A stretch of 64,000 nt of DNA from Pelagimonas sp. (lineage in GTDB: Bacteria > Pseudomonadota > Alphaproteobacteria > Rhodobacterales > Rhodobacteraceae). The DNA is taken from assembly GCA_025210455.1 (NCBI GenBank), contig JAOARQ010000066.1:20989-84988 (forward strand), given 5' to 3'. Under the pieces are notes generated by a model. The model had not been told where the DNA came from and did not search any database. It saw only the letters and a program-made list of their open reading frames with translations. Positions within the stretch are counted from its first letter, which is position 1; every line of letters starts with the position of its first letter. The position numbers and the translations under genes were made by a program. Shown piece by piece: positions 1 through 7,899 of the stretch.

Positions 1-1
1 G

Positions 2-394
2 GTCTATCTTCTGGCGCTTGATCGCTATGATCAGAAGGTGGTCACAACCACTGTGCAGGCCTTGCAGGGGTGTGATCAGACGCTGGCGCTTGATTGTCTG
101 ATGATGCTGTTTTCCGAACCTGAAAACCCGCAGCGGGGGTGTTTTATCTGTAATGCCATGGTGGAATTGGCACCGGTCAATCCCGAGGTGGCCTTGCGGG
201 CCAATGCCATGGCCGCGCGGATTGGGGCCGCGATTCTGAGCGTTGTGCAGCGATGCTATCCAGCGCTGCCCAGGGGTGAAGCCCAGCAGACCGCCGATGT
301 GATTTTGCATCTCTATTTTGGGTATCAGGCCATGGTGAAATCGCAATCAGAACATGCCAATTGGCGGGCGCGGCTGGCGCAAGTTCTGCCCTGA
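2..394 (+). CDS. TetR/AcrR family transcriptional regulator, C-terminal part
   Basis: The reading frame is open from the first bases of the window, so the gene is cut at its 5' end and the DNA-binding helix-turn-helix lies outside. What remains begins with VYLLALDRY, the usual junction after the HTH domain in TetR proteins (helix 4), followed by a ligand-binding domain. The segment RGCFICNAMVELAPVNPEV is typical of the TetR_C-type domain of AcrR-like repressors. A start at 38 (GTG) would give a 118-residue protein but would be internal to the family fold, so I treat it as partial. Ligand and targets cannot be read from the sequence. Confidence 0.8.
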   Translation, partial: VYLLALDRYDQKVVTTTVQALQGCDQTLALDCLMMLFSEPENPQRGCFICNAMVELAPVNPEVALRANAMAARIGAAILSVVQRCYPALPRGEAQQTADVILHLYFGYQAMVKSQSEHANWRARLAQVLP

Positions 395-469
395 AGACGC
401 CCGGAAGAAACGGCAGATTAACCAGTTCAGCCCTAGGATTTGGCAGGGTTAACAGAACTGGGGCCGCCT

Positions 470-886
470 GTGCTGCGCAAAACTCTGTCTTTGGTGTTGC
501 CCGCCGTGATTCCATCGTGGCGGTTTTTTAAGACGGTTGCGCCGTCACCACGGGTGGAATGCCGGGTGAAATTGGGGGGAGGGGCGTTTTCGAACTGGTC
601 TGAACGCTTTCCTTTGCCTGACTATGTCAGCCTTTGGCAGATGTTGGGCCGGATGCTGTGGAACCCGGATCGCAACGCGCAGCTTTACCTCGTCAGCCTG
701 TCAGAGCGATTGGTTGAAACCGGGTCGGACCATGCCGCTAATGAACTGGCGCGTCGGGTGGCGCAGGCCTTGCCAGCGGATGTGACGACATATCAGTTCC
801 GTCTGGTCTTTGTGCAGCGCCAAGACGGGCAGTTGCTGCGCTTTGTCGAATACGAAAGCGATGTGCTTGAGGTGGGCGCAATATGA
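470..886 (+). CDS. Uncharacterised small protein paired with an HTTM protein
   Basis: About 138 residues from a GTG at 470; an upstream TTG at 440 in the same frame is possible but less attractive. I do not recognise the family. The protein has no clear signal peptide or membrane helix, with a mid-region RFPLPDYVSLWQML and a C-terminal half rich in charged residues. Its stop overlaps the ATG of the next gene by four bases (ATGA), so it is almost certainly translated together with the HTTM membrane protein. That coupling is the only functional hint. Codon use and composition match the neighbours. Confidence 0.6.
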   Translation: MLRKTLSLVLPAVIPSWRFFKTVAPSPRVECRVKLGGGAFSNWSERFPLPDYVSLWQMLGRMLWNPDRNAQLYLVSLSERLVETGSDHAANELARRVAQALPADVTTYQFRLVFVQRQDGQLLRFVEYESDVLEVGAI

Positions 887-1563
887 GCCTTGAGACCACT
901 TTGCGCCTGTCTGAGATCCTGCTTGCGCTGGTCATGCTGCAGCAAACGGCCGAGCATTTGCGCGATGCCGCTGATCGCTGGATCTATCTGCCCCGCGCTG
1001 TGTTGTGTCTTGTCTTATTGGCAGGGTGGTCTTCGGGGCCGGTGATCTGGGCGCTTTGGGCGCTGGGCGTGGTGATCCTGCATCGCTTTGATGGGGCTTA
1101 CAATGGTGGATCGGACAAGATGACCTTTCTGATCCTCACCTGCTTTGGCGCCTATCATCTGGCGCCGACGCCCTTTTGGCAGGAACTGGCGATTTCCTAT
1201 CTCGCGGTGCAGCTGGTGCTGTCCTATTTCGTCTCTGGGTGCATCAAGATCATCAACCCGGAATGGCGCAGCGGGCGTGCCTTGCAGGATGTGTTTCGCT
1301 TTTCGGCCTACCCGGTTTCCGAAGAGCTGCGGCGCTGGGCTGATCACCCAAGGGTGTTGTTTCTCATGTCCTGGGGCGTGATGGGGTTCGAGGTTCTGAT
1401 GCCACTTGCACTGCTACATCCGCTGTTTCTGGCGGGACTTCTGCTGGTGGCGGCAACCTTTCATTTCGCGAATGCCTGCCTGTTCGGGCTGAACAGATTC
1501 TTCTGGATCTGGATCAGCGCTTATCCTGCGCTGTTCTGGTTTCAGGCGCGCATCTTCGGATAA
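883..1563 (+). CDS. HTTM domain membrane protein (vitamin K-dependent gamma-carboxylase-like)
   Basis: This 226-residue protein has about six hydrophobic segments. It carries the sequence GGSDKMTFLILTCFGAYHL and a later SGCIKIINPEWRSG, which resemble the HTTM (horizontally transferred transmembrane) family related to the membrane part of vitamin K-dependent gamma-carboxylase. Bacterial HTTM proteins have no settled substrate. The gene overlaps the preceding small ORF by four bases, suggesting a two-gene unit. It lacks the large lumenal domain of true gamma-glutamyl carboxylases, so carboxylase activity should not be assumed. Confidence 0.7.
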   Translation: MSLETTLRLSEILLALVMLQQTAEHLRDAADRWIYLPRAVLCLVLLAGWSSGPVIWALWALGVVILHRFDGAYNGGSDKMTFLILTCFGAYHLAPTPFWQELAISYLAVQLVLSYFVSGCIKIINPEWRSGRALQDVFRFSAYPVSEELRRWADHPRVLFLMSWGVMGFEVLMPLALLHPLFLAGLLLVAATFHFANACLFGLNRFFWIWISAYPALFWFQARIFG

Positions 1564-1676
1564 TGTACGGTGGACCTCGGCCTAACTGCTGCCTTTCTTT
1601 CCTTGCTTTTGCGGAGGATGTCGTTTTGACTTAAATGCATAGAGTGAATGTATGTGCCGACCTCAAGGAGGATTGT

Positions 1677-2684
1677 GTGATCCTTGATGAATTATACCGT
1701 GACGAGACCAAGTCACAGCGGCATGCGGCGCTTGTTGAGTATATCGCGATTGTCGGACTGATCTTCGTGTTGATCAACGATTTTGTGCGACACGCGACCC
1801 TGTTCATAATGGCGTTTGAATTTCTGTTTCTGGTCCTGGTGTGTGTGAGTGCTGCGCGGCGCCTGATTGTACGCAGGGCGCTGTTCGGCACCGAAGTGCT
1901 TTGCACGCTTCTGGCTGCTGTTATCTTGTCAGGAACAGTCACCGATACCGTGTATTCTATCTCGTGGCTTTTTGTTGCGATGCTGGTTGCGTATTTCTGC
2001 ACGCCACTCAGATTTGCGTTGTGGTTTTCGCTGGGATCAGGCGGGCTTGCTGCCGGGGTTCTGGTTGCGCTGCGGGCCTATGGGGTGCTTGCCACCATCG
2101 GGCCAGCCTATGCAATCTCAAGCGTGTTCATGTATCTCTTCGTGCGTCGTTTACGCGGGTTGCGGCGGGAATTGCGACAGGCCAGTTCTATTGATCCCAT
2201 GACGGGCTGCTACACCCGCACGGCTTTGTCGCGTATGCTGGCGGATGAAGGTTTTCGACGCCGCACATGCTGCCCGCTGTTCATTGATCTTGATGACTTC
2301 AAAGGGGTGAATGACACTTTTGGCCATTCCGAAGGGGATCGGGTGCTGGAACAGGTTGGGAGGATCCTGCGCGAAACCCTATCTGATCAGGGCGCGGCGT
2401 TTCGGATAGGAGGAGATGAGTTTCTGGTTGTCTTGTTTGATGCCGAAGAGCAGGCAGCACAGACAATGCGCGCCCGTTTGCAAAACGCGATTTCTGAAGG
2501 GATCGCCTGCGAGGGGCGGTCGATCACGGCCTCTGTCGGTGCGGGCTATGCCGCGCCGCTGGAGCAGATCTCGGCCAGCATTGCCCAGGCTGATCGCGAA
2601 ATGTATGAAAACAAATCTTCAGCGGCGGAGCAGCCGATCGCGCCCATATCGAGCAAACGAATGGTTGAACAAACCTCGGTCTAG
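1677..2684 (+). CDS. Membrane-bound GGDEF diguanylate cyclase
   Basis: I place the start at the GTG at 1677 because AAGGAGG (1665-1671) sits five bases before it; the ATG at 1635 has no comparable site. The 335-residue product has about five to six hydrophobic segments in residues 15-150, then a linker and a GGDEF domain. Catalytic GGDEF is intact at residues 245-249 (FRIGGDEF), and DPMTGCYTR opens the domain, so it should convert two GTP to cyclic di-GMP at the inner membrane. The RxxD inhibitory site normally five residues before GGDEF is absent, so product inhibition through that site is unlikely. The sensory part matches no family that I recognise. Confidence 0.85.
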   Translation: MILDELYRDETKSQRHAALVEYIAIVGLIFVLINDFVRHATLFIMAFEFLFLVLVCVSAARRLIVRRALFGTEVLCTLLAAVILSGTVTDTVYSISWLFVAMLVAYFCTPLRFALWFSLGSGGLAAGVLVALRAYGVLATIGPAYAISSVFMYLFVRRLRGLRRELRQASSIDPMTGCYTRTALSRMLADEGFRRRTCCPLFIDLDDFKGVNDTFGHSEGDRVLEQVGRILRETLSDQGAAFRIGGDEFLVVLFDAEEQAAQTMRARLQNAISEGIACEGRSITASVGAGYAAPLEQISASIAQADREMYENKSSAAEQPIAPISSKRMVEQTSV

Positions 2685-2736
2685 GCGGTGAAATCGACTT
2701 ATTTGCAAGGGTAACGCAGGCATGCGCATGTTTCCC

Positions 2737-2765
2737 TTGCCCCCTTTCCTTATTCCCTGTAACAG
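2737..2765 (+). promoter_or_regulatory. Candidate promoter before rpmC
   Basis: TTGCCC at 2737-2742 and TAACAG at 2760-2765 are separated by 17 bases. The -10 match is poor. A promoter is expected somewhere in this 205-bp gap because the ribosomal run starts again here after the GGDEF gene, but this assignment is an inference from spacing. Confidence 0.3.
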
Positions 2766-2889
2766 GCCCCATCCGGTGGAGTCCGACTGAGTCGTGCTGC
2801 GCCGTAAATCCCATTTTCACCAGGGTAAAGGTGACCCGGAATAAATGTCTGGGGCCTTCTGGTGAGTGTTTGAAAAAGAAAGGGCGATT

Positions 2890-3096
2890 ATGAACGCCAA
2901 GGAACTGATGGAGAAGACGCCGGACCAGCTCCGTGACGAGCTTGTTCAGCTGAAAAAAGAAGCTTTCAACCTGCGCTTCCAGCAGGCCACTGGTCAGCTT
3001 GAGAACACTGCGCGCATGCGTCAAGTCAAGCGTGACGTGGCTCGCGTCAACACCGTTCTGAATCAAAAAGCCGCCGCAGCGGCGCAAGGGGAGTAA
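2890..3096 (+). CDS. rpmC: 50S ribosomal protein L29
   Basis: The 68-residue product starts [14 protein letters not shown] and contains [17 protein letters not shown], diagnostic of L29, a helical hairpin at the peptide exit tunnel near L23. An in-frame ATG at 2866 would add eight residues not found in the family, so 2890 is preferred. In most bacteria rpmC follows rplP directly; here the gene upstream is a GGDEF protein, so the S10-side genes must lie elsewhere. rpsQ follows after six bases. Confidence 0.95.
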   Translation: MNAKELMEKTPDQLRDELVQLKKEAFNLRFQQATGQLENTARMRQVKRDVARVNTVLNQKAAAAAQGE

Positions 3097-3102
3097 TCCA
3101 AT

Positions 3103-3333
3103 ATGCCCAAGCGTATCCTGCAAGGCACCGTGACTTCGACTGCAAACACCCAAACCGTGACCGTGCGCGTTGAGCGCCGCTTCAAGCACCCGGTTCTGCA
3201 GAAGACCATTAAGAAGTCCAAGAAATACCGCGCTCATGACGAGGCGGAAAAGTTCGCTGTCGGCGATAGTGTTCGCATCATCGAATGCGCACCAAAGTCG
3301 AAAACGAAACGCTGGGAAGTTCTGGCCGACTAA
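3103..3333 (+). CDS. rpsQ: 30S ribosomal protein S17
   Basis: A 76-residue protein with [12 protein letters not shown] at the N-terminus and [22 protein letters not shown], the OB-fold S17 signature. S17 is a primary 16S rRNA-binding protein of the small-subunit body. It lies six bases after rpmC in the usual order. Its stop codon overlaps an inverted repeat that opens the leader of rplN. Confidence 0.95.
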   Translation: MPKRILQGTVTSTANTQTVTVRVERRFKHPVLQKTIKKSKKYRAHDEAEKFAVGDSVRIIECAPKSKTKRWEVLAD

Positions 3334-3404
3334 GTCACTTAGTTAGGCCCGAACGATCAGCAATGATCGAAACCCTGGGGGTTACTTACCCCAAAGGTCG
3401 GGAG
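3330..3404 (+). promoter_or_regulatory. Structured spacer and leader before rplN
   Basis: Three inverted repeats lie in this short spacer: CTAAGT/ACTTAG (3330-3342, overlapping the rpsQ stop), TGGGG/CCCCA (3376-3393), and a long-range CCCGA/TCGGG (3348-3352 with 3398-3402). The last arm runs into GGGAG, the probable ribosome binding site of rplN. Folding could therefore affect rplN translation. This is seen in sequence; any regulatory role is inferred. Confidence 0.4.
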
Positions 3405-3411
3405 AAACCAT

Positions 3412-3780
3412 ATGATCCAGATGCAGACCAATCTGGATGTTGCTGACAACTCCGGTGCCCGGAAAGTTCAGTGCATCAAGGTCTTGGGCGGTTCGCACCG
3501 CCGCTATGCATCGGTCGGCGATATCATCGTCGTATCGGTGAAAGAGGCCATTCCGCGTGGTCGCGTTAAAAAAGGTGACGTCCGCAAGGCCGTTGTCGTA
3601 CGCACCGCCAAAGAAGTTCGTCGTGAAGATGGCACCTCCATCCGCTTCGACCGTAACGCCGCTGTCATTCTGAACAACTCGAATGAACCAGTTGGCACCC
3701 GTATCTTCGGGCCGGTTGTGCGTGAGCTGCGTGCAAAAGGCATGATGAAGATCGTCTCGCTTGCTCCGGAGGTGCTGTAA
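3412..3780 (+). CDS. rplN: 50S ribosomal protein L14
   Basis: A 122-residue protein of normal length beginning [18 protein letters not shown], the highly conserved L14 start. It ends in [12 protein letters not shown]14 sits at the subunit interface and is the target of the silencing factor RsfS. The stop codon overlaps the rplX start (TAATG), so the two genes are translationally coupled. Confidence 0.97.
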   Translation: MIQMQTNLDVADNSGARKVQCIKVLGGSHRRYASVGDIIVVSVKEAIPRGRVKKGDVRKAVVVRTAKEVRREDGTSIRFDRNAAVILNNSNEPVGTRIFGPVVRELRAKGMMKIVSLAPEVL

Positions 3781-4085
3781 TGGCTGCGAAACTCCGTAAA
3801 GGTGACAAGGTTATCGTTCTGTCCGGTAAGGACAAGGGCAAGACCGGCGAGATCACATCGGTTGACCCCAAAGCGGGCAAGGCCATCGTGGACGGCATCA
3901 ATATCGCCATCCGTCACGTTCGTCAGTCGCAGACATCGCAGGGTGGTCGTACACCCAAGGCGCTGCCAATCGACCTGTCGAACCTGGCAATCGTTGACGC
4001 AAACGGCAAAGCATCGCGCGTTGGCTTCCGTGAGGAAGACGGCAAGAAAGTGCGTTTTGCCAAGACAACAGGGGATGCGATCTAA
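3780..4085 (+). CDS. rplX: 50S ribosomal protein L24
   Basis: A 101-residue KOW-domain protein: [21 protein letters not shown] near the N-terminus is the L24 KOW motif. L24 is an assembly-initiator protein of the large subunit. Its start overlaps the rplN stop and its stop overlaps the rplE start by one base (TAATG in both cases), a tightly coupled chain. Confidence 0.96.
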   Translation: MAAKLRKGDKVIVLSGKDKGKTGEITSVDPKAGKAIVDGINIAIRHVRQSQTSQGGRTPKALPIDLSNLAIVDANGKASRVGFREEDGKKVRFAKTTGDAI

Positions 4086-4663
4086 TGCTGGATACCGCTA
4101 ACTACACCCCACGTCTGAAGTCGCAGTACCGCGAAACCATTCGCGCCGCGATGAAGGAAGAGTTTGGCTACAAGAACGACATGCAGATCCCATCGCTGCA
4201 GAAAATCGTTCTGAACATCGGTTGCGGCGCAGAAGCTGTTCGCGATTCGAAAAAAGCCAAGGCTGCAATCGAAGATCTGACAAAGATCGCCGGTCAGCAG
4301 GCCATCGGCACCAAAGCCAAGAACTCGCACGCGCCGTTCCGCCTGCGTGAAGGCATGATCATCGGCACGAAAGTCACCCTGCGTGACGTGCGCATGTATG
4401 AATTCCTGGATCGTCTGGTCACCATCGCAATGCCGCGTATTCGCGACTTCCGTGGTGTGAAGCCGTCGTTCGATGGCCGTGGCAACTTTGCCATGGGTCT
4501 GAAGGAACATATCGTATTCCCGGAAATCGACTTTGATAAAGTGGATGAAGTCTGGGGTATGGACATCATCGTGACCACCAACGCAAAGGCCTATGGCGAC
4601 CATAGTGCTGACGCTCAAGCCAAGGCGCTGTTGAAGCATTTCAACATGCCCTTCAACGCTTAA
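4085..4663 (+). CDS. rplE: 50S ribosomal protein L5
   Basis: A 192-residue protein with [19 protein letters not shown] and [16 protein letters not shown], the two L5 signatures, and a C-terminal GMDIIVTTN segment. L5 binds 5S rRNA in the central protuberance. The length is slightly above the 179 residues of E. coli because of an N-terminal extension usual in alphaproteobacteria. It is coupled to rplX by overlapping stop and start codons. Confidence 0.97.
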   Translation: MLDTANYTPRLKSQYRETIRAAMKEEFGYKNDMQIPSLQKIVLNIGCGAEAVRDSKKAKAAIEDLTKIAGQQAIGTKAKNSHAPFRLREGMIIGTKVTLRDVRMYEFLDRLVTIAMPRIRDFRGVKPSFDGRGNFAMGLKEHIVFPEIDFDKVDEVWGMDIIVTTNAKAYGDHSADAQAKALLKHFNMPFNA

Positions 4664-4677
4664 GGGGACTGAGAGAC

Positions 4678-4983
4678 ATGGCTAAGAAATCCATGATCGC
4701 GCGCGAAGTAAAGCGCCAGCGCCTGGTGGAAAAATACGCCGCCAAGCGTGCTGAACTCAAAGAGATCGCGAACGACGAAAGCAAGCCAATGGAAGAGCGC
4801 TTTAAGGCGCGTCTGAAACTGGCGAAACTGCCTCGTAACTCGGCACCGACCCGCTTGCACAACCGTTGCCAGCTGACCGGTCGTCCGCACGCCTACTACC
4901 GTAAGCTCAAGATCAGCCGTATCGCTCTGCGCGAACTCGGTTCGAACGGCAAGCTGCCCGGTGTTGTGAAGTCAAGCTGGTAA
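4678..4983 (+). CDS. rpsN: 30S ribosomal protein S14
   Basis: A 101-residue protein with [13 protein letters not shown] at the start and [24 protein letters not shown] in the core, the long zinc-free S14 type (only one Cys in the motif rather than four). S14 belongs to the head of the 30S subunit. It follows rplE after 14 bases with a GGGGACTGAGAG ribosome-binding stretch. Confidence 0.96.
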   Translation: MAKKSMIAREVKRQRLVEKYAAKRAELKEIANDESKPMEERFKARLKLAKLPRNSAPTRLHNRCQLTGRPHAYYRKLKISRIALRELGSNGKLPGVVKSSW

Positions 4984-4996
4984 GGGAGGGTATAGA

Positions 4997-5389
4997 ATGA
5001 ACGATCCTATCGGCGATATGCTCACCCGTATCCGCAACTCGCAAATGCGTGGTAAGTCGACCGTGTCGACCCCCGCATCGAAGTTGCGCGGCTGGGTTCT
5101 GGATGTGCTGGCTGACGAAGGCTACATCCGCGGCTACGAAAAAGGCACTGATTCAGCAGGTCACCCGACCCTTGAAATCAGCCTGAAATACTACGATGGC
5201 GCGCCTGTCATCCGTGAACTCAAGCGCGTGTCGAAGCCCGGCCGCCGTGTTTACATGGGCGTGAATGACATCCCGCAGGTCCGCCAGGGTCTGGGTGTGT
5301 CGATTGTCTCGACATCGAAAGGTGTCATGACTGATGCAAGCGCACGCAGCCAGAATGTTGGCGGCGAAGTGCTTTGCACCGTGTTCTAA
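4997..5389 (+). CDS. rpsH: 30S ribosomal protein S8
   Basis: A 130-residue protein starting [17 protein letters not shown] and ending [16 protein letters not shown]...GGEVLCTVF, both classic for S8. S8 binds helix 21 of 16S rRNA; in E. coli it also represses the spc operon by binding the rplX-rplE junction. Whether that control exists here is not visible. A GGGAGGG site precedes the start. Confidence 0.97.
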   Translation: MNDPIGDMLTRIRNSQMRGKSTVSTPASKLRGWVLDVLADEGYIRGYEKGTDSAGHPTLEISLKYYDGAPVIRELKRVSKPGRRVYMGVNDIPQVRQGLGVSIVSTSKGVMTDASARSQNVGGEVLCTVF

Positions 5390-5399
5390 GGAGGGCTCT

Positions 5400-5933
5400 A
5401 TGTCTCGTATTGGTAAAAAACCGGTCGAGCTTCCCTCGGGTGTGTCTGCCTCTGTTTCGGGTCAGACCATCGAGGTAAAGGGTCCGAAAGGCACCCAGAG
5501 CTTCACCGCCACCGATGATGTCACCATCACTGTGGAAGAGAACGTCGTAAAAGTTGATCCGCGCGGCAAATCCAAGCGCGCGCGTCAGCAGTGGGGCATG
5601 TCCCGCACCATGATCGCGAACCTTGTGTCCGGTGTTCAGGCACCGTTCAAAAAGGAACTCGAAATTGTTGGTGTTGGTTACCGTGCTCAGCTGCAGGGCA
5701 AAGTCCTGAAGCTGAACCTCGGCCTGTCGCACGATGTTGACTTTGCGATCCCGGACGGCATCACCATCACCTGCCCCAAGCAGACTGAAATCGTGATCGA
5801 AGGTCACGACCTTCAGCAGGTGGGTCAGGTTGCGGCAAACATTCGTGAATGGCGCCGCCCCGAGCCGTACAAAGGGAAGGGTATCCGCTACAAAGGCGAA
5901 TACATCTTCCAGAAGGAAGGCAAGAAGAAGTAA
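5400..5933 (+). CDS. rplF: 50S ribosomal protein L6
   Basis: A 177-residue protein starting [15 protein letters not shown], with the second-domain motif [16 protein letters not shown] that is specific for L6. The frame is open further upstream, but 5400 is the family start and has AAGGAGG just before it. L6 binds 23S rRNA near the factor-binding site. It is 11 bases after rpsH. Confidence 0.97.
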   Translation: MSRIGKKPVELPSGVSASVSGQTIEVKGPKGTQSFTATDDVTITVEENVVKVDPRGKSKRARQQWGMSRTMIANLVSGVQAPFKKELEIVGVGYRAQLQGKVLKLNLGLSHDVDFAIPDGITITCPKQTEIVIEGHDLQQVGQVAANIREWRRPEPYKGKGIRYKGEYIFQKEGKKK

Positions 5934-5945
5934 GGACGCAAGGAC

Positions 5946-6305
5946 ATGGCAAACAGCAAACGTACCCTGTTCCTCAAGCGCCGCCTGCGCGTCCGGAACA
6001 AACTCCGCAAGGTCAATGTCGGCAAGCTTCGCCTGTCGGTACACCGTTCGAACAAGAACATCTCGTGCCAGATCATCGACGACGTACAGGGCCGCACCCT
6101 GGCTGCTGCGTCTTCGCTGGAAAAGGACCTGGGTGTTGTTGGCAAGAACAACATCGAAGCAGCTGCAAAAGTGGGCGCAGCCATCGCAGAGCGCGCGAAA
6201 GCGGCTGGTGTGACAGAAGCCTACTTCGATCGTGGCGGCTTCCTGTTCCACGGCAAAGTGAAGGCTCTGGCCGACGCTGCGCGTGAAGGTGGTCTGAAGA
6301 TCTAA
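5946..6305 (+). CDS. rplR: 50S ribosomal protein L18
   Basis: A 119-residue protein with [20 protein letters not shown] text ([18 protein letters not shown]) and a C-terminal [26 protein letters not shown], the L18 signature. L18 binds 5S rRNA together with L5. The following gap to rpsE is 172 bases, much longer than elsewhere in this run, and is filled with hairpins. Confidence 0.97.
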   Translation: MANSKRTLFLKRRLRVRNKLRKVNVGKLRLSVHRSNKNISCQIIDDVQGRTLAAASSLEKDLGVVGKNNIEAAAKVGAAIAERAKAAGVTEAYFDRGGFLFHGKVKALADAAREGGLKI

Positions 6306-6345
6306 GGGATCTGGTGTGAGTGATCGCACCGAGACTTTGAAAACC

Positions 6346-6424
6346 GTAGGGCGGGACTTTCCCGCCTTACACTTTGAGAGAAGACCCCATCGGGGTCTCG
6401 ATGATCCGGGAGGGGTCTGACCCT
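6346..6424 (+). promoter_or_regulatory. Tandem hairpins between rplR and rpsE
   Basis: Two stable hairpins can be drawn: an 11-bp stem (6346-6356 with 6360-6370, one G-T pair, three-base loop) and a 7-bp stem AGACCCC/GGGGTCT (6382-6388 with 6392-6398). A weaker AGGG/CCCT follows at 6411-6424. No run of T follows either strong stem, so they do not look like simple terminators. They could act as RNA processing, attenuation or ribosomal-protein binding sites; the function is inferred only from position. Confidence 0.45.
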
Positions 6425-6477
6425 CACTTGGATTGGATTATCGGCATCATTTGATGCATGATTGAAAGGATACGTTC

Positions 6478-7041
6478 ATGGCAGAACGTGAAAACCGCCG
6501 GGGCAAAGGTCGCGATCGCGAAGAAGCTCCGGAATTTGCAGATCGCCTGGTTGCGATCAACCGCGTTTCGAAAACCGTTAAAGGTGGTAAGCGCTTTGGC
6601 TTCGCAGCTCTGGTTGTTGTTGGCGACCAGAAAGGCCGCGTAGGCTTTGGTAAAGGTAAAGCCAAAGAGGTGCCTGAGGCGATCCGTAAGGCGACTGAGC
6701 AAGCCAAGCGCAAAATGATCCGTGTACCTCTGAAAGAGGGCCGCACACTGCACCACGACGTGAAAGGTCATCACGGCGCAGGTAAAGTGATCATGCGCAC
6801 TGCACCGACCGGTACTGGTATCATCGCCGGTGGTCCGATGCGTGCTGTGTTCGAAATGCTGGGCGTTCAGGACGTGGTGGCCAAGTCGACCGGTTCGCAG
6901 AACCCTTACGCGATGATTCACGCCACTCTGGACGGCCTGCAGAGCCAGCAGTCGCCGCGTCAGGTTGCGCAGCGTCGTGGCAAGAAAGTTGCAGACATCC
7001 TGCCCAAGCGCGATGACGCGCCGGCGACAGAGGAGGCGTAA
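6478..7041 (+). CDS. rpsE: 30S ribosomal protein S5
   Basis: A 187-residue protein with the double-stranded RNA-binding fold motif [26 protein letters not shown] and the C-terminal [15 protein letters not shown] typical of S5. S5 takes part in decoding accuracy and in mRNA unwinding at the entry channel. The start has AAAGGA eight bases upstream. It is followed after three bases by rpmD. Confidence 0.97.
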   Translation: MAERENRRGKGRDREEAPEFADRLVAINRVSKTVKGGKRFGFAALVVVGDQKGRVGFGKGKAKEVPEAIRKATEQAKRKMIRVPLKEGRTLHHDVKGHHGAGKVIMRTAPTGTGIIAGGPMRAVFEMLGVQDVVAKSTGSQNPYAMIHATLDGLQSQQSPRQVAQRRGKKVADILPKRDDAPATEEA

Positions 7042-7044
7042 ACC

Positions 7045-7233
7045 ATGGCCAAGACTATCGTTGTCAAGCAGATCGGTTCCCCGATTCGTCGCCCCGCCAA
7101 ACAGCGTCAGACGCTGATCGGTCTGGGTCTGAACAAAATGAACCGCACCCGTGAACTGGAAGACACACCTTCCGTTCGTGGCATGGTCAACAAGATCCCG
7201 CATCTGGTTCAGATCATCGAAGAGAAAGAGTAA
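7045..7233 (+). CDS. rpmD: 50S ribosomal protein L30
   Basis: A 62-residue protein, [15 protein letters not shown] then [24 protein letters not shown], a perfect L30 pattern. In the canonical spc operon rplO follows immediately; here the run stops at a terminator and rplO lies 3.6 kb further on. Confidence 0.96.
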   Translation: MAKTIVVKQIGSPIRRPAKQRQTLIGLGLNKMNRTRELEDTPSVRGMVNKIPHLVQIIEEKE

Positions 7234-7255
7234 TCTTTCCTTCAGACAGGTTATG

Positions 7256-7288
7256 CGCCGTCCCAGAAATGGGGCGGCGTTTCTTTTT
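7256..7288 (+). terminator. Rho-independent terminator after rpmD
   Basis: A 9-bp stem CGCCGTCCC/GGGGCGGCG (7256-7264 with 7271-7279, one G-T pair) is followed by TTTCTTTTT. It ends the first ribosomal run. Confidence 0.85.
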
Positions 7289-7452
7289 GTGTGAGTGCGA
7301 AATAGTTTCTTAATGCTGCAATGCAGAAATTGCATGGCGGGTTGCGGAAAGCAGCATTGGTGCGTTTCCAAAATGCCCGATATATGGGCAAGCGGGTGAG
7401 GAAATGAACACAGCACACGGGGAATACGCCCCGTCATTCAAAGGATAGCACC

Positions 7453-7668
7453 ATGGCACACACAAATGCCCGTACCGCACTGGAACTCGATTTTGCCGCA
7501 ATGATCTCTCATGCGGTCGCAGATGTTCAGAACATCTTTGCCCGCAACGCTATGTATCGCAAAACCGTTCGCGAACTTTCAGCGCTGGATGCGCGCCAGT
7601 TGGATGATCTTGGGATCACCGCGGCGGACATCACCAGAATCGCGCGCCGCGAATCTCACAACATTTGA
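7453..7668 (+). CDS. DUF1127 (YjiS-like) small protein
   Basis: A 71-residue protein whose C-terminal half (MYRKTVRELSALDARQLDDLGITAADITRIARR) is the DUF1127 motif: basic residues, then ELxxLxxRxLxDLGI. Small DUF1127 proteins in alphaproteobacteria are linked to RNA turnover, phosphate and carbon metabolism, and are often induced under stress; those roles come from family knowledge, not this sequence. AAAGGA precedes the ATG. It is the first gene of the insert between rpmD and rplO. Confidence 0.8.
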   Translation: MAHTNARTALELDFAAMISHAVADVQNIFARNAMYRKTVRELSALDARQLDDLGITAADITRIARRESHNI

Positions 7669-7706
7669 TAACCTAGGCCGCTTTCGGCCCTGACAGGAAG
7701 ACGACG

Positions 7707-7844
7707 ATGACCACGCTTTCACTGACGTTTAACCGCTTGGTTTCACCGATGACACATATGGTTCTGAGCCTGCGCGCTCTGATCAACCGGGATCCGGTTC
7801 CTTGCTGGACAGAGTATCTGCGCGAAGAAAACAATAAGCGCTAA
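7707..7844 (+). CDS. Small ORF of 45 residues, uncharacterised
   Basis: ATG at 7707 with AGGAAG eight bases before it, stop at 7842-7844. The protein begins MTTLSLTFNRLVSPMTH and ends in the acidic-basic tail EYLRELENNKR-like EENNKR. I recognise no family. It sits 38 bases after the DUF1127 gene and directly before a bidirectional terminator, so it is probably transcribed with the DUF1127 gene. The short length makes chance a real alternative. Confidence 0.45.
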   Translation: MTTLSLTFNRLVSPMTHMVLSLRALINRDPVPCWTEYLREENNKR

Positions 7845-7863
7845 GTCTTCGTAATCAAATTGA

Positions 7864-7897
7864 AAAAGCCCCAAGAAGTCCTTGGGGCTTTTGTTTT
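7864..7897. terminator. Bidirectional terminator between the small ORF and the helicase
   Basis: A perfect 12-bp stem AAAAGCCCCAAG/CTTGGGGCTTTT (7864-7875 with 7881-7892), with T-rich tails on both strands, serves the converging transcripts. Confidence 0.85.
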
Positions 7898-7899
7898 GT

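Noticed and set aside
1618..1629. GGAGG followed by ATG and a three-codon ORF before the GGDEF gene
   Set aside because: Too short to be a gene; probably chance, though a leader codon effect cannot be excluded.
5325..6329. 334-codon minus-strand ORF opposite rplF and rplR
   Set aside because: Antisense shadow of two certain ribosomal genes.
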